From Balneolaceae bacterium (GTDB lineage: Bacteria; Bacteroidota; Rhodothermia; Balneolales; Balneolaceae), in the NCBI GenBank assembly GCA_007126675.1, contig SLAU01000326.1, positions 1 through 7,314 of the forward strand: a DNA stretch of 7,314 nt. The letters run 5' to 3'. The notes under the pieces were generated by a model. It was not told the origin of the DNA, ran no database searches, and was given only the letters and a program-made list of their open reading frames with translations. Shown piece after piece: positions 1 to 6,691 of the stretch. The stretch's first letter is position 1, and each line of letters begins with the position of its first letter. Made by a program: the position numbers and the translations under genes.

Positions 1-1800
1 GGCCTTGGTGTACTTGGCCTCAGTATTCTGTTTATCCTGTTCGGCTGGCAATTCGACCTGCACAGCCAGGCTACCGGAGCTGAAACCCAGGCCGCACTTG
101 GACTTGTAATTACCGTAATTACCGGCTTTTCATTTGGTGCTTCATCCATCGCGCTTTTTGCTCGTGTGGGTGGCGGTATTTACACCAAAGCTGCTGACGT
201 TGGTGCCGACCTTGTAGGAAAAGTGGAAGCAGGAATTCCTGAAGACCATCCGCTGAACCCTGCTACAATTGCAGACAATGTAGGTGATAACGTAGGTGAT
301 GTTGCCGGTATGGGCGCCGACCTTTTCGAATCTTTTGTAGGATCAATTATCGGTGCCATGGTATTAGGCGCTGTATTTTTTAACATTTTTGAAGCAGATG
401 CCGGAGCCGCACTTGGCGGAATGAGTGGTGTTTATCTGCCGCTGATGCTTGCAGCAACAGGTATTCTTACCTCTATTATCGGAACATTATTTGTTCGGGT
501 GAAGGAAGATGGCGGAGATCCGCAAAAAGCTCTGAACATCGGTGAGTTCGGTTCGGCGATCCTGATGGCTGTTATTTTTTACTTCCTGATTTCATGGTTA
601 CTGCCGGAAAGCTGGAGCTACAATGATCCGCTGTACGGACGTGTATTTGAATACACTTCAACCGGCCTGTATTTTGCTACAATCATCGGATTGTTTTCAG
701 GATTGGGTATCGGCCTGATCACCGAGTACTACACAGGATTTGGCAAAAAGCCTGTGATTGGAATTGCTGAGCAGTCACTAACCGGACATGCTACAAACAT
801 CATCTCCGGACTTGGAGTTGGTATGATGTCAACCGGTATTCCGATTCTGATTATCGCGTTTGCAATTATGGCATCATTCCACCTTGCAGGACTTTACGGA
901 ATTGCGATTGCCGCTGTAGGTATGCTTTCAAATACAGGTATTCAGCTTGCTGTTGATGCATACGGACCTATTTCTGACAACGCAGGTGGTATCGCTGAAA
1001 TGGCTGAACTTCCGCCGGAAGTTCGTGAGCGTACCGATAAACTGGATGCGGTAGGTAACACAACCGCTGCGATCGGTAAAGGATTTGCGATCGGCTCTGC
1101 TGCACTTACAGCTCTTGCACTTTTCGGAGCGTACATGACCTCTGCAGGAATTACCTCAATCGATATTTCCGAAGCCAACGTAATGGCCGGTATCTTTGTG
1201 GGTGGTATGCTTGCATTTGTATTCTCTGCCCTTTCAATGAACGCGGTTGGACGTGCGGCCAAGTCAATGATCGAAGAAGTTCGGCGGCAGTTTGCTGATA
1301 TTCCTCCGCTGAAAGCTGCTCTTGCAGTGATGAGAAAGAATGAAGGAGTGGATCAGAAAGAGTGGTCGGCAGAAGATCAGAAAACATTTGATGATGCACA
1401 CGGCACTGCCGAGTACAGCAAGTGTGTTGAGATCTCTACAAAGTCAGCACTTCGTGAAATGATCACACCGGGACTTATGGCCGTTCTTGTGCCAGTACTG
1501 GTTGGATTCATCTTTGGTAAAGAAGCCCTTGGCGGACTGCTTGCAGGTGTAACCGTAGTTGGTGTGCTGATGGCGATTTTCCAGGCAAACGCAGGTGGTG
1601 CATGGGATAACGCCAAGAAGATGATTGAAGCGGGAATTACAATTGACGGTAAAGAGTACGGTAAAGGTTCAGATGCTCATAAAGCAACCGTTACCGGTGA
1701 TACTGTTGGTGATCCTTTGAAGGACACTTCAGGCCCGTCACTGAACATTCTGCTGAAGTTAATTGCCGTGATTGCACTTGTGATTGCAACAGCTCTTTAA
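1..1800 (+). CDS. hppA: Membrane-bound ion-translocating pyrophosphatase, 5'-truncated by the window edge
   Basis: An integral membrane pump that hydrolyses cytoplasmic PPi and moves H+ (or Na+) across the membrane. The frame is open from base 1, so the 5' end is missing: 599 codons are visible, against roughly 660-800 in the family. Numbering window codons, the PPi/Mg loops are clear: DVGADLVGKVE (66-76), DNVGDNVGDVAG (92-103) followed by GADLFES (105-111), the DAYGPISDNAGG loop (319-330), and GDTVGDPLKDTSGP (566-579) near the C-terminus. Many hydrophobic helices alternate with these loops, as in the 16-helix family fold. In GNTTAAIGKG the residues A356 and G359 sit where K+-independent enzymes carry Lys and Thr, so this is the K+-dependent class. 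E110 in GADLFES is at the ion-gate position, and Na+ transport cannot be excluded. The GTG at 166 is internal to conserved sequence and is not the start. Transcription probably ends at the 1872-1907 terminator. Confidence 0.96.
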   Translation, partial: GLGVLGLSILFILFGWQFDLHSQATGAETQAALGLVITVITGFSFGASSIALFARVGGGIYTKAADVGADLVGKVEAGIPEDHPLNPATIADNVGDNVGDVAGMGADLFESFVGSIIGAMVLGAVFFNIFEADAGAALGGMSGVYLPLMLAATGILTSIIGTLFVRVKEDGGDPQKALNIGEFGSAILMAVIFYFLISWLLPESWSYNDPLYGRVFEYTSTGLYFATIIGLFSGLGIGLITEYYTGFGKKPVIGIAEQSLTGHATNIISGLGVGMMSTGIPILIIAFAIMASFHLAGLYGIAIAAVGMLSNTGIQLAVDAYGPISDNAGGIAEMAELPPEVRERTDKLDAVGNTTAAIGKGFAIGSAALTALALFGAYMTSAGITSIDISEANVMAGIFVGGMLAFVFSALSMNAVGRAAKSMIEEVRRQFADIPPLKAALAVMRKNEGVDQKEWSAEDQKTFDDAHGTAEYSKCVEISTKSALREMITPGLMAVLVPVLVGFIFGKEALGGLLAGVTVVGVLMAIFQANAGGAWDNAKKMIEAGITIDGKEYGKGSDAHKATVTGDTVGDPLKDTSGPSLNILLKLIAVIALVIATAL

Positions 1801-1804
1801 TTTG

Positions 1805-1839
1805 GTAATTAGTTATTGGTTAATGGTTATTAGTTAATC
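1805..1839. repeat. Short AT-rich heptamer tandem repeat
   Basis: Just after the hppA stop codon, four heptamers follow one another: GTTATTG, GTTAATG, GTTATTA, GTTAATC (1812-1839). A weaker fifth copy, GTAATTA, precedes them at 1805-1811. Read with a 14-base period, the two copies at 1812-1825 and 1826-1839 agree at 12 of 14 positions. No function is evident; slippage-prone spacer DNA is the simplest reading. Confidence 0.6.
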
Positions 1840-1871
1840 GGGGAAACCGGTTGCTGATAGCCGAATATTTT

Positions 1872-1907
1872 AAAAGCCCCGGTGATAATTTCGCCGGGGC
1901 TTTTTTT
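1872..1907 (+). terminator. Intrinsic terminator downstream of hppA
   Basis: A 14-bp stem pairs 1872-1885 (AAAAGCCCCGGTGA) with 1891-1904 (TCGCCGGGGCTTTT), with one G-U wobble and a 5-base loop (TAATT). A run of seven T follows at 1901-1907. This is a textbook rho-independent terminator for hppA on the + strand. On the - strand the stem is followed by only four T, so it could act as a weaker back-stop for the convergent peptidase gene. Confidence 0.93.
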
Positions 1908-1926
1908 GTGTAAATAAGAAAGTGTG

Positions 1927-2018
1927 ACCATGAAAATCCTGCACGAAATATTGGATTTTCATGGTGTTTGGAAATTATCACCATGAAAAACCCACATAAA
2001 AATTTGGATTTTCATGGT
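1927..2018. repeat. Two tandem 39-bp palindromes built from one 13-mer
   Basis: Unit 1 (1927-1965) has arms ACCATGAAAATCC and GGATTTTCATGGT, perfectly complementary over 13 bp around a 13-base loop. Unit 2 (1980-2018) has the same right arm and a left arm with one change (A at 1990), also around a 13-base loop. A 14-base spacer separates the units. The 13-mer therefore occurs four times in alternating orientation, starting at 1927, 1953, 1980 and 2006, a spacing of 26, 27 and 26. The array ends 10 bases from the peptidase stop codon. No T-run follows either stem, so these are not ordinary intrinsic terminators. A REP-like element or a binding-site array are both possible. Confidence 0.87.
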
Positions 2019-2028
2019 ATATACCGGC

Positions 2029-4158
2029 TTATTCCGATACCTCAAGCAAAGCGTTTGCTTCTTCTATTCTCAAGATCAGCCGGTCGAGTGCTTCTTCGTG
2101 GGCCGTATGCAGCTCACTCATAAATTCTGCATCTCCGGTTCGGCCCTCATCAATCGCGTATCGATAGGCAGGGAGCATCCAGGAGGCGTAGCCGCTGAAG
2201 GGATCGGATGCGGCATATAGAGACCGCAGCCAGGGGCTGAACGGCAGGCCGCCGTCGTGCAGAAAACTTCGCTCTGCCAAAATCAGCTGCCGGTTAATCT
2301 CCTCCCGAGTGGCAAGATCAAGTGATTGGCTGCGTTCGGCAGCGCGAAGCAGTAGGTTGTACCTGGTTGTAAGTCCATCTATCTCTTCAACCTGCTCCGG
2401 CAGCCTTGTGTGTCTAAAGAGATCTTCGCCGGCCGCTTCGTTTACTGACTCCATATGCAACAGCAGATCAGTGGCATAGCGGGGCATATCATAAGGCAGT
2501 ATTTCAGCATTGCCAAACCGCAGGGCGATCAGGCCATACACATCGGCCAAAGCCGGGCCGTAGGAAAAGGTGCCATCCAGGTGGTTTTCGTAAAACCAGA
2601 AGGTGTCAAAGTTGGTGTGATAGATCGGTACAGCGCCCGACATTGAAATCCCTGCGGATGGTATCGCTGAATACATATAAAAGCCAACGTGATCGGATCC
2701 GCCGCCAAGGTTACCGATCTCCGGCTCTGCACCATCACCCGCAGCCAGCCAGTGTTCGTAAAGAGACTGACCTGTATCAGGATGATTTACCGTTTTGGCC
2801 GCATCCATGATTGGCTCTTTAAGTGATGGCGATGAAGCCGCGCGGAAATTAGGCCCGGTTACCGACATATCGGCATTCAGGTAGAGAATTGCGCTGGCAT
2901 CCAGCTCTTCTTCGAGCTGCATCACCCACTCGGAGGACCCGATCAGCATAAACTCCTCGGCATCCCAGTGGCCGATCATGATGCTGCGCTTGGGCTGATA
3001 GCCATTTTCTACCAGCTCGCCCAGCGATTCAGCCAGGGTAAGCAGCATGGCAGTACCGCTGTTTGGGTCAGTGGCGCCAAAACCCCATGCATCAAAGTGC
3101 GAACCCAGGATAATCCACTCATCGGGATATTCCGAACCTTCGATAGTGCCGATCACATTGGCGATCCGTTTAATTTCGTAGGGCTGATCCACTTTCAGGC
3201 TTACTTTCAGCTCATCACCGCCGGTGAGGCTGTATTGATAGTCAAAACCGCCCTGCCATCCTTCGGGTACAGGTTCACCCTCCATCCGGCTCAGGATCTC
3301 ATCAGCCGCGCCGTACCCGATGGGTGCAACCGGAATAGTGTGAAAATCAACATCGGCGTGATCAAGTCGTTCTGGAGTATCGGGATGATCGAGCGGCAGT
3401 GCCGGTTCATACGGCGTAAGTGGGTCACCGAAATAATCGAGTGTGAGCAGTGATCCACGCTGGATGGCACTTTCATCGGCCCAGATACCATCGGGATACA
3501 CATCACCGCGTGTAAATCCGCTGTCGCCCGGATCGGTATAAATGATTAGGCCTGCCGCCCCGGCTGCTTCGGCATACTTTGCTTTATATCCCCTGAAGTT
3601 ACCGCCATACCGTGCTATCACAATTTTTCCTTCTACAGAAATACCCAGCTCTTCCAGCTTCTGAAAATCCTCGCGGGTTCCGTAATTGGCATATACAATT
3701 CCTGCCTCTACCTGTCCCGAGCCTGAATAAGCGGTGTAGCCGTGCACAAGATCCGGATGCGAGGTGTATGGATCCTCCTCATACTCAAACTCCATATTGT
3801 TCAGCAGGATCTCTTCCGGCATTATCACCCTGATTTCCGTTTCACCGGGTTGTGGCAGCAATACATCATATTCGAAATGCTCAACATCTAAACCGGCAGC
3901 AGCCATCACTTCGGTCATGTAGTCAATGGCCCGCCATGCGCCGGGAGTGCCCGCAACAGTTAGCTCCTGGGTAAGTTCGTAAAGATGATTACGATAGGTT
4001 TCGGGAGTATGCATCTGTAAAAGCATCTCTTCAACTTCATGCTGAGCGGGTTTGCTGTCATTAAAAAAACCGGGTAGTTCAGAAGTATATTCACGGGTAC
4101 ACTGAACCAGTAAAAGAGCAATAATTAGAATGGAAAGGTGGCTGATTTTGGAATGCAT
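2029..4158 (-). CDS. M28B family metallopeptidase (glutamate carboxypeptidase II-like), predicted lipoprotein
   Basis: A 709-residue exported di-zinc exopeptidase, close in size to human GCPII (750). The ATG at 4158 is preferred because it opens a signal peptide: MHSK, a hydrophobic stretch (about 8-18), then a lipobox-like LVQC with Cys20. Upstream extension to a TTG at 4239 would bury this signal. A protease-associated domain lies near 138-215, the M28 catalytic domain at about 331-550, and a helical TFR-dimerisation-like tail after it. By comparison with GCPII, all zinc ligands are present: H354 (SHFDAW), D364 (TDPNSG), E402 with catalytic base E401 (DAEEF), D430 (NADMS) and H514 (IYHTNFD). 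The loop that carries the substrate-binding arginines R534 and R536 in GCPII is shorter here and lacks them, so glutamate specificity is not supported. Probable role: trimming peptides outside the cytoplasm. It is convergent with hppA and divergent from the 4239 gene. Confidence 0.92.
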   Translation of the reverse strand: MHSKISHLSILIIALLLVQCTREYTSELPGFFNDSKPAQHEVEEMLLQMHTPETYRNHLYELTQELTVAGTPGAWRAIDYMTEVMAAAGLDVEHFEYDVLLPQPGETEIRVIMPEEILLNNMEFEYEEDPYTSHPDLVHGYTAYSGSGQVEAGIVYANYGTREDFQKLEELGISVEGKIVIARYGGNFRGYKAKYAEAAGAAGLIIYTDPGDSGFTRGDVYPDGIWADESAIQRGSLLTLDYFGDPLTPYEPALPLDHPDTPERLDHADVDFHTIPVAPIGYGAADEILSRMEGEPVPEGWQGGFDYQYSLTGGDELKVSLKVDQPYEIKRIANVIGTIEGSEYPDEWIILGSHFDAWGFGATDPNSGTAMLLTLAESLGELVENGYQPKRSIMIGHWDAEEFMLIGSSEWVMQLEEELDASAILYLNADMSVTGPNFRAASSPSLKEPIMDAAKTVNHPDTGQSLYEHWLAAGDGAEPEIGNLGGGSDHVGFYMYSAIPSAGISMSGAVPIYHTNFDTFWFYENHLDGTFSYGPALADVYGLIALRFGNAEILPYDMPRYATDLLLHMESVNEAAGEDLFRHTRLPEQVEEIDGLTTRYNLLLRAAERSQSLDLATREEINRQLILAERSFLHDGGLPFSPWLRSLYAASDPFSGYASWMLPAYRYAIDEGRTGDAEFMSELHTAHEEALDRLILRIEEANALLEVSE

Positions 4159-4238
4159 GATCAGTAATTTATGGTTTGTGATTACAAAGCTGCGTTTTGA
4201 ATGGCAGTAAATGTGTGAGATTTTTTTGATAAAAGCCA
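4159..4238. promoter_or_regulatory. Divergent intergenic region with presumed promoters
   Basis: These 80 bases separate the start of the M28 peptidase (-) from the start of the 219-residue gene (+), so promoters for both should lie here or just inside the genes. On the - strand, CAGCTTTG is close to the Bacteroidota -7 element TAnnTTTG, but I find no convincing partner upstream. On the + strand there is only a T-rich tract (4222-4228). No inverted repeat was seen and neither start has a clear Shine-Dalgarno sequence. The call rests mainly on gene layout. Confidence 0.35.
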
Positions 4239-4898
4239 ATGGACATTTTTAAACTGATTTACCAACATGACATTCGCCTCGACCGCCTAAGGGACAGGCA
4301 AACCGACCGGTCGATCCAGGAAACTTCTTCAAGTATCGAAGATTTTATGAAACCTGATCCCACCTATTCCAAATTCTATTTCACAGGTACACGCCTTGAT
4401 GAAAATACTTTCGGGCTTAATATTCTCCAAAGGTATGACGCGGTAATTGATGCGCTGGAGGAAGCACTGAAAGAGTATCAATTATTTACAATTTCAGGTG
4501 AAGCCGGACTTAAGAGTGCCCTTGCAGATGTAGAGGCCGGAAATGCCATGGTGTTAACTAAAGAGAAAAAACACAATTGGAGCCTCGAAGATCTGTCGGT
4601 GGACAACAGCAGCAATGTGGGACACAAAAAAGAGGTGATTTCCCGCCTGCTCGAAACAGATGACCTGCTGCTCTACAAAGAACAGGCGCATAACGGATTT
4701 GATCTGCACCTGTTCAGCAAGCAAAATATCTACCGTAATTTCTTCTATCCTTTGCAGCAGATGGTTGATGAGGAGTTCAGGTTTTTCAGCATGAACGGAA
4801 AGCGGATCACATCAGAGCGAAAATTCTATTTTGAGACATGGACGCTGGATCGACCGCCGCACGGTGTGGAAGAGGTTTTCCCTGAAACTGTCTTGTAG
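4239..4898 (+). CDS. Hypothetical protein of 219 residues, unrecognised
   Basis: I do not recognise this family. The start is the ATG at 4239; an in-frame TAA at 4230 rules out an upstream extension, and the next Met is residue 37. The product looks soluble and cytoplasmic: no signal peptide, no membrane segment, and no cysteine. The N-terminus (residues 10-24) is very rich in Arg and Asp, residues 68-80 look like an acidic amphipathic helix (YDAVIDALEEALKE), and the C-terminal third is aromatic-rich (NIYRNFFYP at 163-171, EEFRFFS at 178-184, RKFYFETW at 194-201). No metal-binding or nucleotide-binding motif stands out. Its orientation, with a probable promoter of its own and convergent with a methyltransferase gene, gives no functional hint. 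It is probably real because the frame is long, uninterrupted, and fits exactly between its neighbours. Confidence 0.75.
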   Translation: MDIFKLIYQHDIRLDRLRDRQTDRSIQETSSSIEDFMKPDPTYSKFYFTGTRLDENTFGLNILQRYDAVIDALEEALKEYQLFTISGEAGLKSALADVEAGNAMVLTKEKKHNWSLEDLSVDNSSNVGHKKEVISRLLETDDLLLYKEQAHNGFDLHLFSKQNIYRNFFYPLQQMVDEEFRFFSMNGKRITSERKFYFETWTLDRPPHGVEEVFPETVL

Positions 4899-4900
4899 GG

Positions 4901-5025
4901 AACCGCGGAGGCGCAGAGGGCGCTGATTGGTTTTGAAAAGTGATTTTTCGTAATTCGATGCTTAATATCAAAATTGGGAGCCATTGTTTATAAAATAACT
5001 CTGCGGCCACTGCGCCTCTGCGGTT
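4901..5025. repeat. Imperfect 26-bp inverted repeat filling the gap between convergent stops
   Basis: Arm 4901-4926 begins AACCGCGGAGGCGCAG. It is complementary to 5000-5025, which ends CTGCGCCTCTGCGGTT, over 26 bp with three mismatches (4917, 4920, 4924) and one G-U pair. The interior of about 73 bases is AT-richer and shows no gene. Each arm is itself a run of CGCAGAGG-like octamers. The left arm starts two bases after the TAG of the 219-residue gene, and the right arm includes two bases of the TAA of the methyltransferase. It could serve both genes as a transcript-end hairpin, or be a small nonautonomous element. No transposase is present. Confidence 0.85.
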
Positions 5026-5764
5026 ACCCCTTCTCTGCAAGGAGAATCAATCGCGGAGAGCTCTGTTCATCAAAACTACTGCCCTTATAATCACCCCAGC
5101 AATTTCTAACTGTAAATCCGCAAGATTCAAAAGCGTTTCTGAACCACTCCTCATCATACAGTTTTACCCGTTCTCGATAGGTTTTCGGTTTGCTGAGTGA
5201 ACTGCCGCTAAAGGTAATTTCTTTGTGAACCATCTCGTTTTTGATAAACCGACGTATCTGGTAATTCAGGCCACCATAGGTGCCGCTCTCTTCAGGCACC
5301 AGCGTTTCCCGTACTTTGTGGGCATTCAGGAAATCGATCATGAATCGTCCGCCCGTTTCCAACATTTGGTGAACGGCTTTTACTACCTTCAGGTTTTCCT
5401 CATCATCCAGAAAATAGCCGAAAGTAGTAAAGAGATTTACGATAGCGTGGAAAGTTTCCGGCAGCGGTTCACGCATATCCCGAATATGAAAAGTTATCTG
5501 TTCTAAACCTCTCTCATCTGCAGTTTTTCGTGCTTTGTTGATTGCTGCCGGGGAAAGGTCGGTCCCGGTAACATTGTAATCATTATTAGCCAAGGCAAAA
5601 GAGTGGCGCCCGCGTCCACAACCAAGGTCCAGTATTTTAGGATAGTTTTCCGGGGGTATTTCTTTTACAATCAGTTTGGCAAGCAGTTCTGCTTCTCCTT
5701 CATCCCGGTTTGCGTACAGTTTTTCATAAAGCGGACTGTTAAACCACTCTTCGAACCAGCTCAT
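5024..5764 (-). CDS. Class I SAM-dependent methyltransferase, substrate unknown
   Basis: A 246-residue soluble enzyme expected to transfer a methyl group from S-adenosylmethionine. The Rossmann-fold motifs are clear: motif I ILDLGCGRGRHS (44-55), the acidic end of strand 2 in VTGTDLS (65-71, D69), DMRE with D96 after strand 3, the NLFTTFGYF strand (110-118), and GGRFMIDFLN (138-147). An N-terminal helical cap (MSWFEEWFNSPLYEKLY) and a C-terminal beta-rich part (about 165-245) complete the domain and presumably set the acceptor, which I cannot name. Start: ATG at 5764, preceded by GGAG five bases upstream, one of the few plausible Shine-Dalgarno sites in the window. It diverges from pyrF and converges on the 219-residue gene. 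The last codons include GCAGAG, the same motif that recurs in the adjoining repeat, so its extreme C-terminus may derive from repeat sequence. Confidence 0.9.
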   Translation of the reverse strand: MSWFEEWFNSPLYEKLYANRDEGEAELLAKLIVKEIPPENYPKILDLGCGRGRHSFALANNDYNVTGTDLSPAAINKARKTADERGLEQITFHIRDMREPLPETFHAIVNLFTTFGYFLDDEENLKVVKAVHQMLETGGRFMIDFLNAHKVRETLVPEESGTYGGLNYQIRRFIKNEMVHKEITFSGSSLSKPKTYRERVKLYDEEWFRNAFESCGFTVRNCWGDYKGSSFDEQSSPRLILLAEKG

Positions 5765-5848
5765 TAAAACTCCATTACTATTTTGAATTACATCCTTTTT
5801 AGTGTGGATGATTTAGTATCTTTTGCGCAATAATTTGATGCAAAGAAT
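5765..5848. promoter_or_regulatory. Divergent intergenic region with presumed promoters
   Basis: These 84 bases lie between the starts of the methyltransferase (-) and pyrF (+). On the + strand TAATTTG at 5831-5837 and TTTG at 5822-5825 and 5782-5785 resemble parts of the Bacteroidota TTTG/TAnnTTTG promoter, but spacing and sequence do not match the consensus well. The pyrF ATG has only an A-rich leader (GCAAAGAAT). No pyrimidine-responsive leader or attenuator hairpin was seen. The call rests on layout. Confidence 0.35.
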
Positions 5849-6691
5849 ATGACATTCAGACAGAAACTACAACGTGCAGTTACATCTTCCGGTTCATTAC
5901 TCAGTGTAGGGCTCGATCCCGACCCTGCGCGAATACCGGCTCCGTTAAAAAAACAGTTTCCGGAAACCGACCAAATGATTTTCGAATTTTGCCGGCGAGT
6001 GGTTGAAGCTACAAAGCCACATACCGGAATTTACAAAGCGAATATGGCTTTTTTCGAAGCTCTCGGCTCAAAAGGATGGGCAGTGCTTGAGCAACTGCTG
6101 GAAGAAATACCAGCCGGAAAAGTTGTTATAGCCGATGCAAAGCGGGGAGATATTGGAACTACGGCTCAAAAATATAAAGAAGCTTTTTTCGACCATTTAG
6201 GTGTAGATGCGGTTACCCTGAACCCTCTAATGGGAATTGATACAATTGAGCCGTTTCTTGATGATGAAACAAAAGGCGTTTTTGTGCTTACGGTAACTTC
6301 CAACCGAGGGTCAGCTGATTTTGTACAGCGCCGTTTCCAGGGGCGGATGAGCCTTGGCGAATACTTTGCCGAAGAATTATCTAAGAAAAACCAATCCAGT
6401 AAAACCGAGATTGGAATGGTGGTTGGAGCAACCCAGCCTGAAGCTGCCGGTCCGATATTGCAGGCTTTCCCCGATGCAACTCTGCTGATTCCCGGTATTG
6501 GTGCTCAAGGAGGCGATCTTACCCTGCTCCGGGAAGCACTTAAACATCACACGGGCATTCCAGTGGTTCATTCTTCCCGAGCAATAATATATAGCGGCGA
6601 AAATAATGAAAACTGGGAGGAAGCCGTATCATCAAAAGCAGCAGAATTAAAACAGCTACTGATGCCTCTTACAGAAAAGTTTATCAGATGA
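5849..6691 (+). CDS. pyrF: Orotidine 5'-phosphate decarboxylase, long (type 2) form
   Basis: Catalyses the last step of de novo UMP synthesis, OMP to UMP plus CO2, in the cytoplasm. The 280-residue length and sequence fit the type 2 subfamily rather than the ~230-240-residue E. coli type. Visible in order: GLDPDP (21-26) at the substrate site, K63 in YKAN, the catalytic DAKRGDIG (96-103; D96, K98, D101), VTLNPLMG (122-129), VGATQPE (192-198), PGIGAQGGD (215-223), and the phosphate-binding SSR (242-244). All expected active-site residues are present. The ATG at 5849 gives a normal N-terminus just ahead of the first conserved strand. No other pyr gene is in the window. The stop TGA overlaps the rnhA start in an ATGA, implying co-transcription and translational coupling. 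Confidence 0.96.
   Translation: MTFRQKLQRAVTSSGSLLSVGLDPDPARIPAPLKKQFPETDQMIFEFCRRVVEATKPHTGIYKANMAFFEALGSKGWAVLEQLLEEIPAGKVVIADAKRGDIGTTAQKYKEAFFDHLGVDAVTLNPLMGIDTIEPFLDDETKGVFVLTVTSNRGSADFVQRRFQGRMSLGEYFAEELSKKNQSSKTEIGMVVGATQPEAAGPILQAFPDATLLIPGIGAQGGDLTLLREALKHHTGIPVVHSSRAIIYSGENNENWEEAVSSKAAELKQLLMPLTEKFIR

Noticed and set aside
166..168. GTG at 166 as the start of the pyrophosphatase
   Set aside because: The frame is open from base 1 and codes for typical pyrophosphatase sequence, including FSFGASSIALFARV just before it; the true start is outside the window.
942..1616. Several open frames on the - strand across hppA
   Set aside because: They are antisense to highly conserved pyrophosphatase codons, and their Ala/Ser/Pro-rich composition is what the reverse of Gly/Ala-rich membrane helices gives.
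1927..2018. Possible minimal CRISPR array
   Set aside because: The repeats are 13 bp, alternate in orientation and have 13-14-base spacers; CRISPR repeats are longer and directly repeated, and there are no cas genes.
2968..3453. 161-codon open frame on the + strand inside the peptidase gene
   Set aside because: It lies wholly antisense to conserved M28 catalytic-domain codons and its product shows no family features; it is a shadow frame.
4159..4239. N-terminal extension of the M28 peptidase to a TTG at 4239
   Set aside because: It would place 27 residues ahead of a clear signal peptide and overlap the start of the divergent gene; the ATG at 4158 fits better.
5225..5506. 93-codon open frame on the + strand inside the methyltransferase gene
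   Set aside because: It is antisense to the methyltransferase core motifs, with no recognisable domain or start context.
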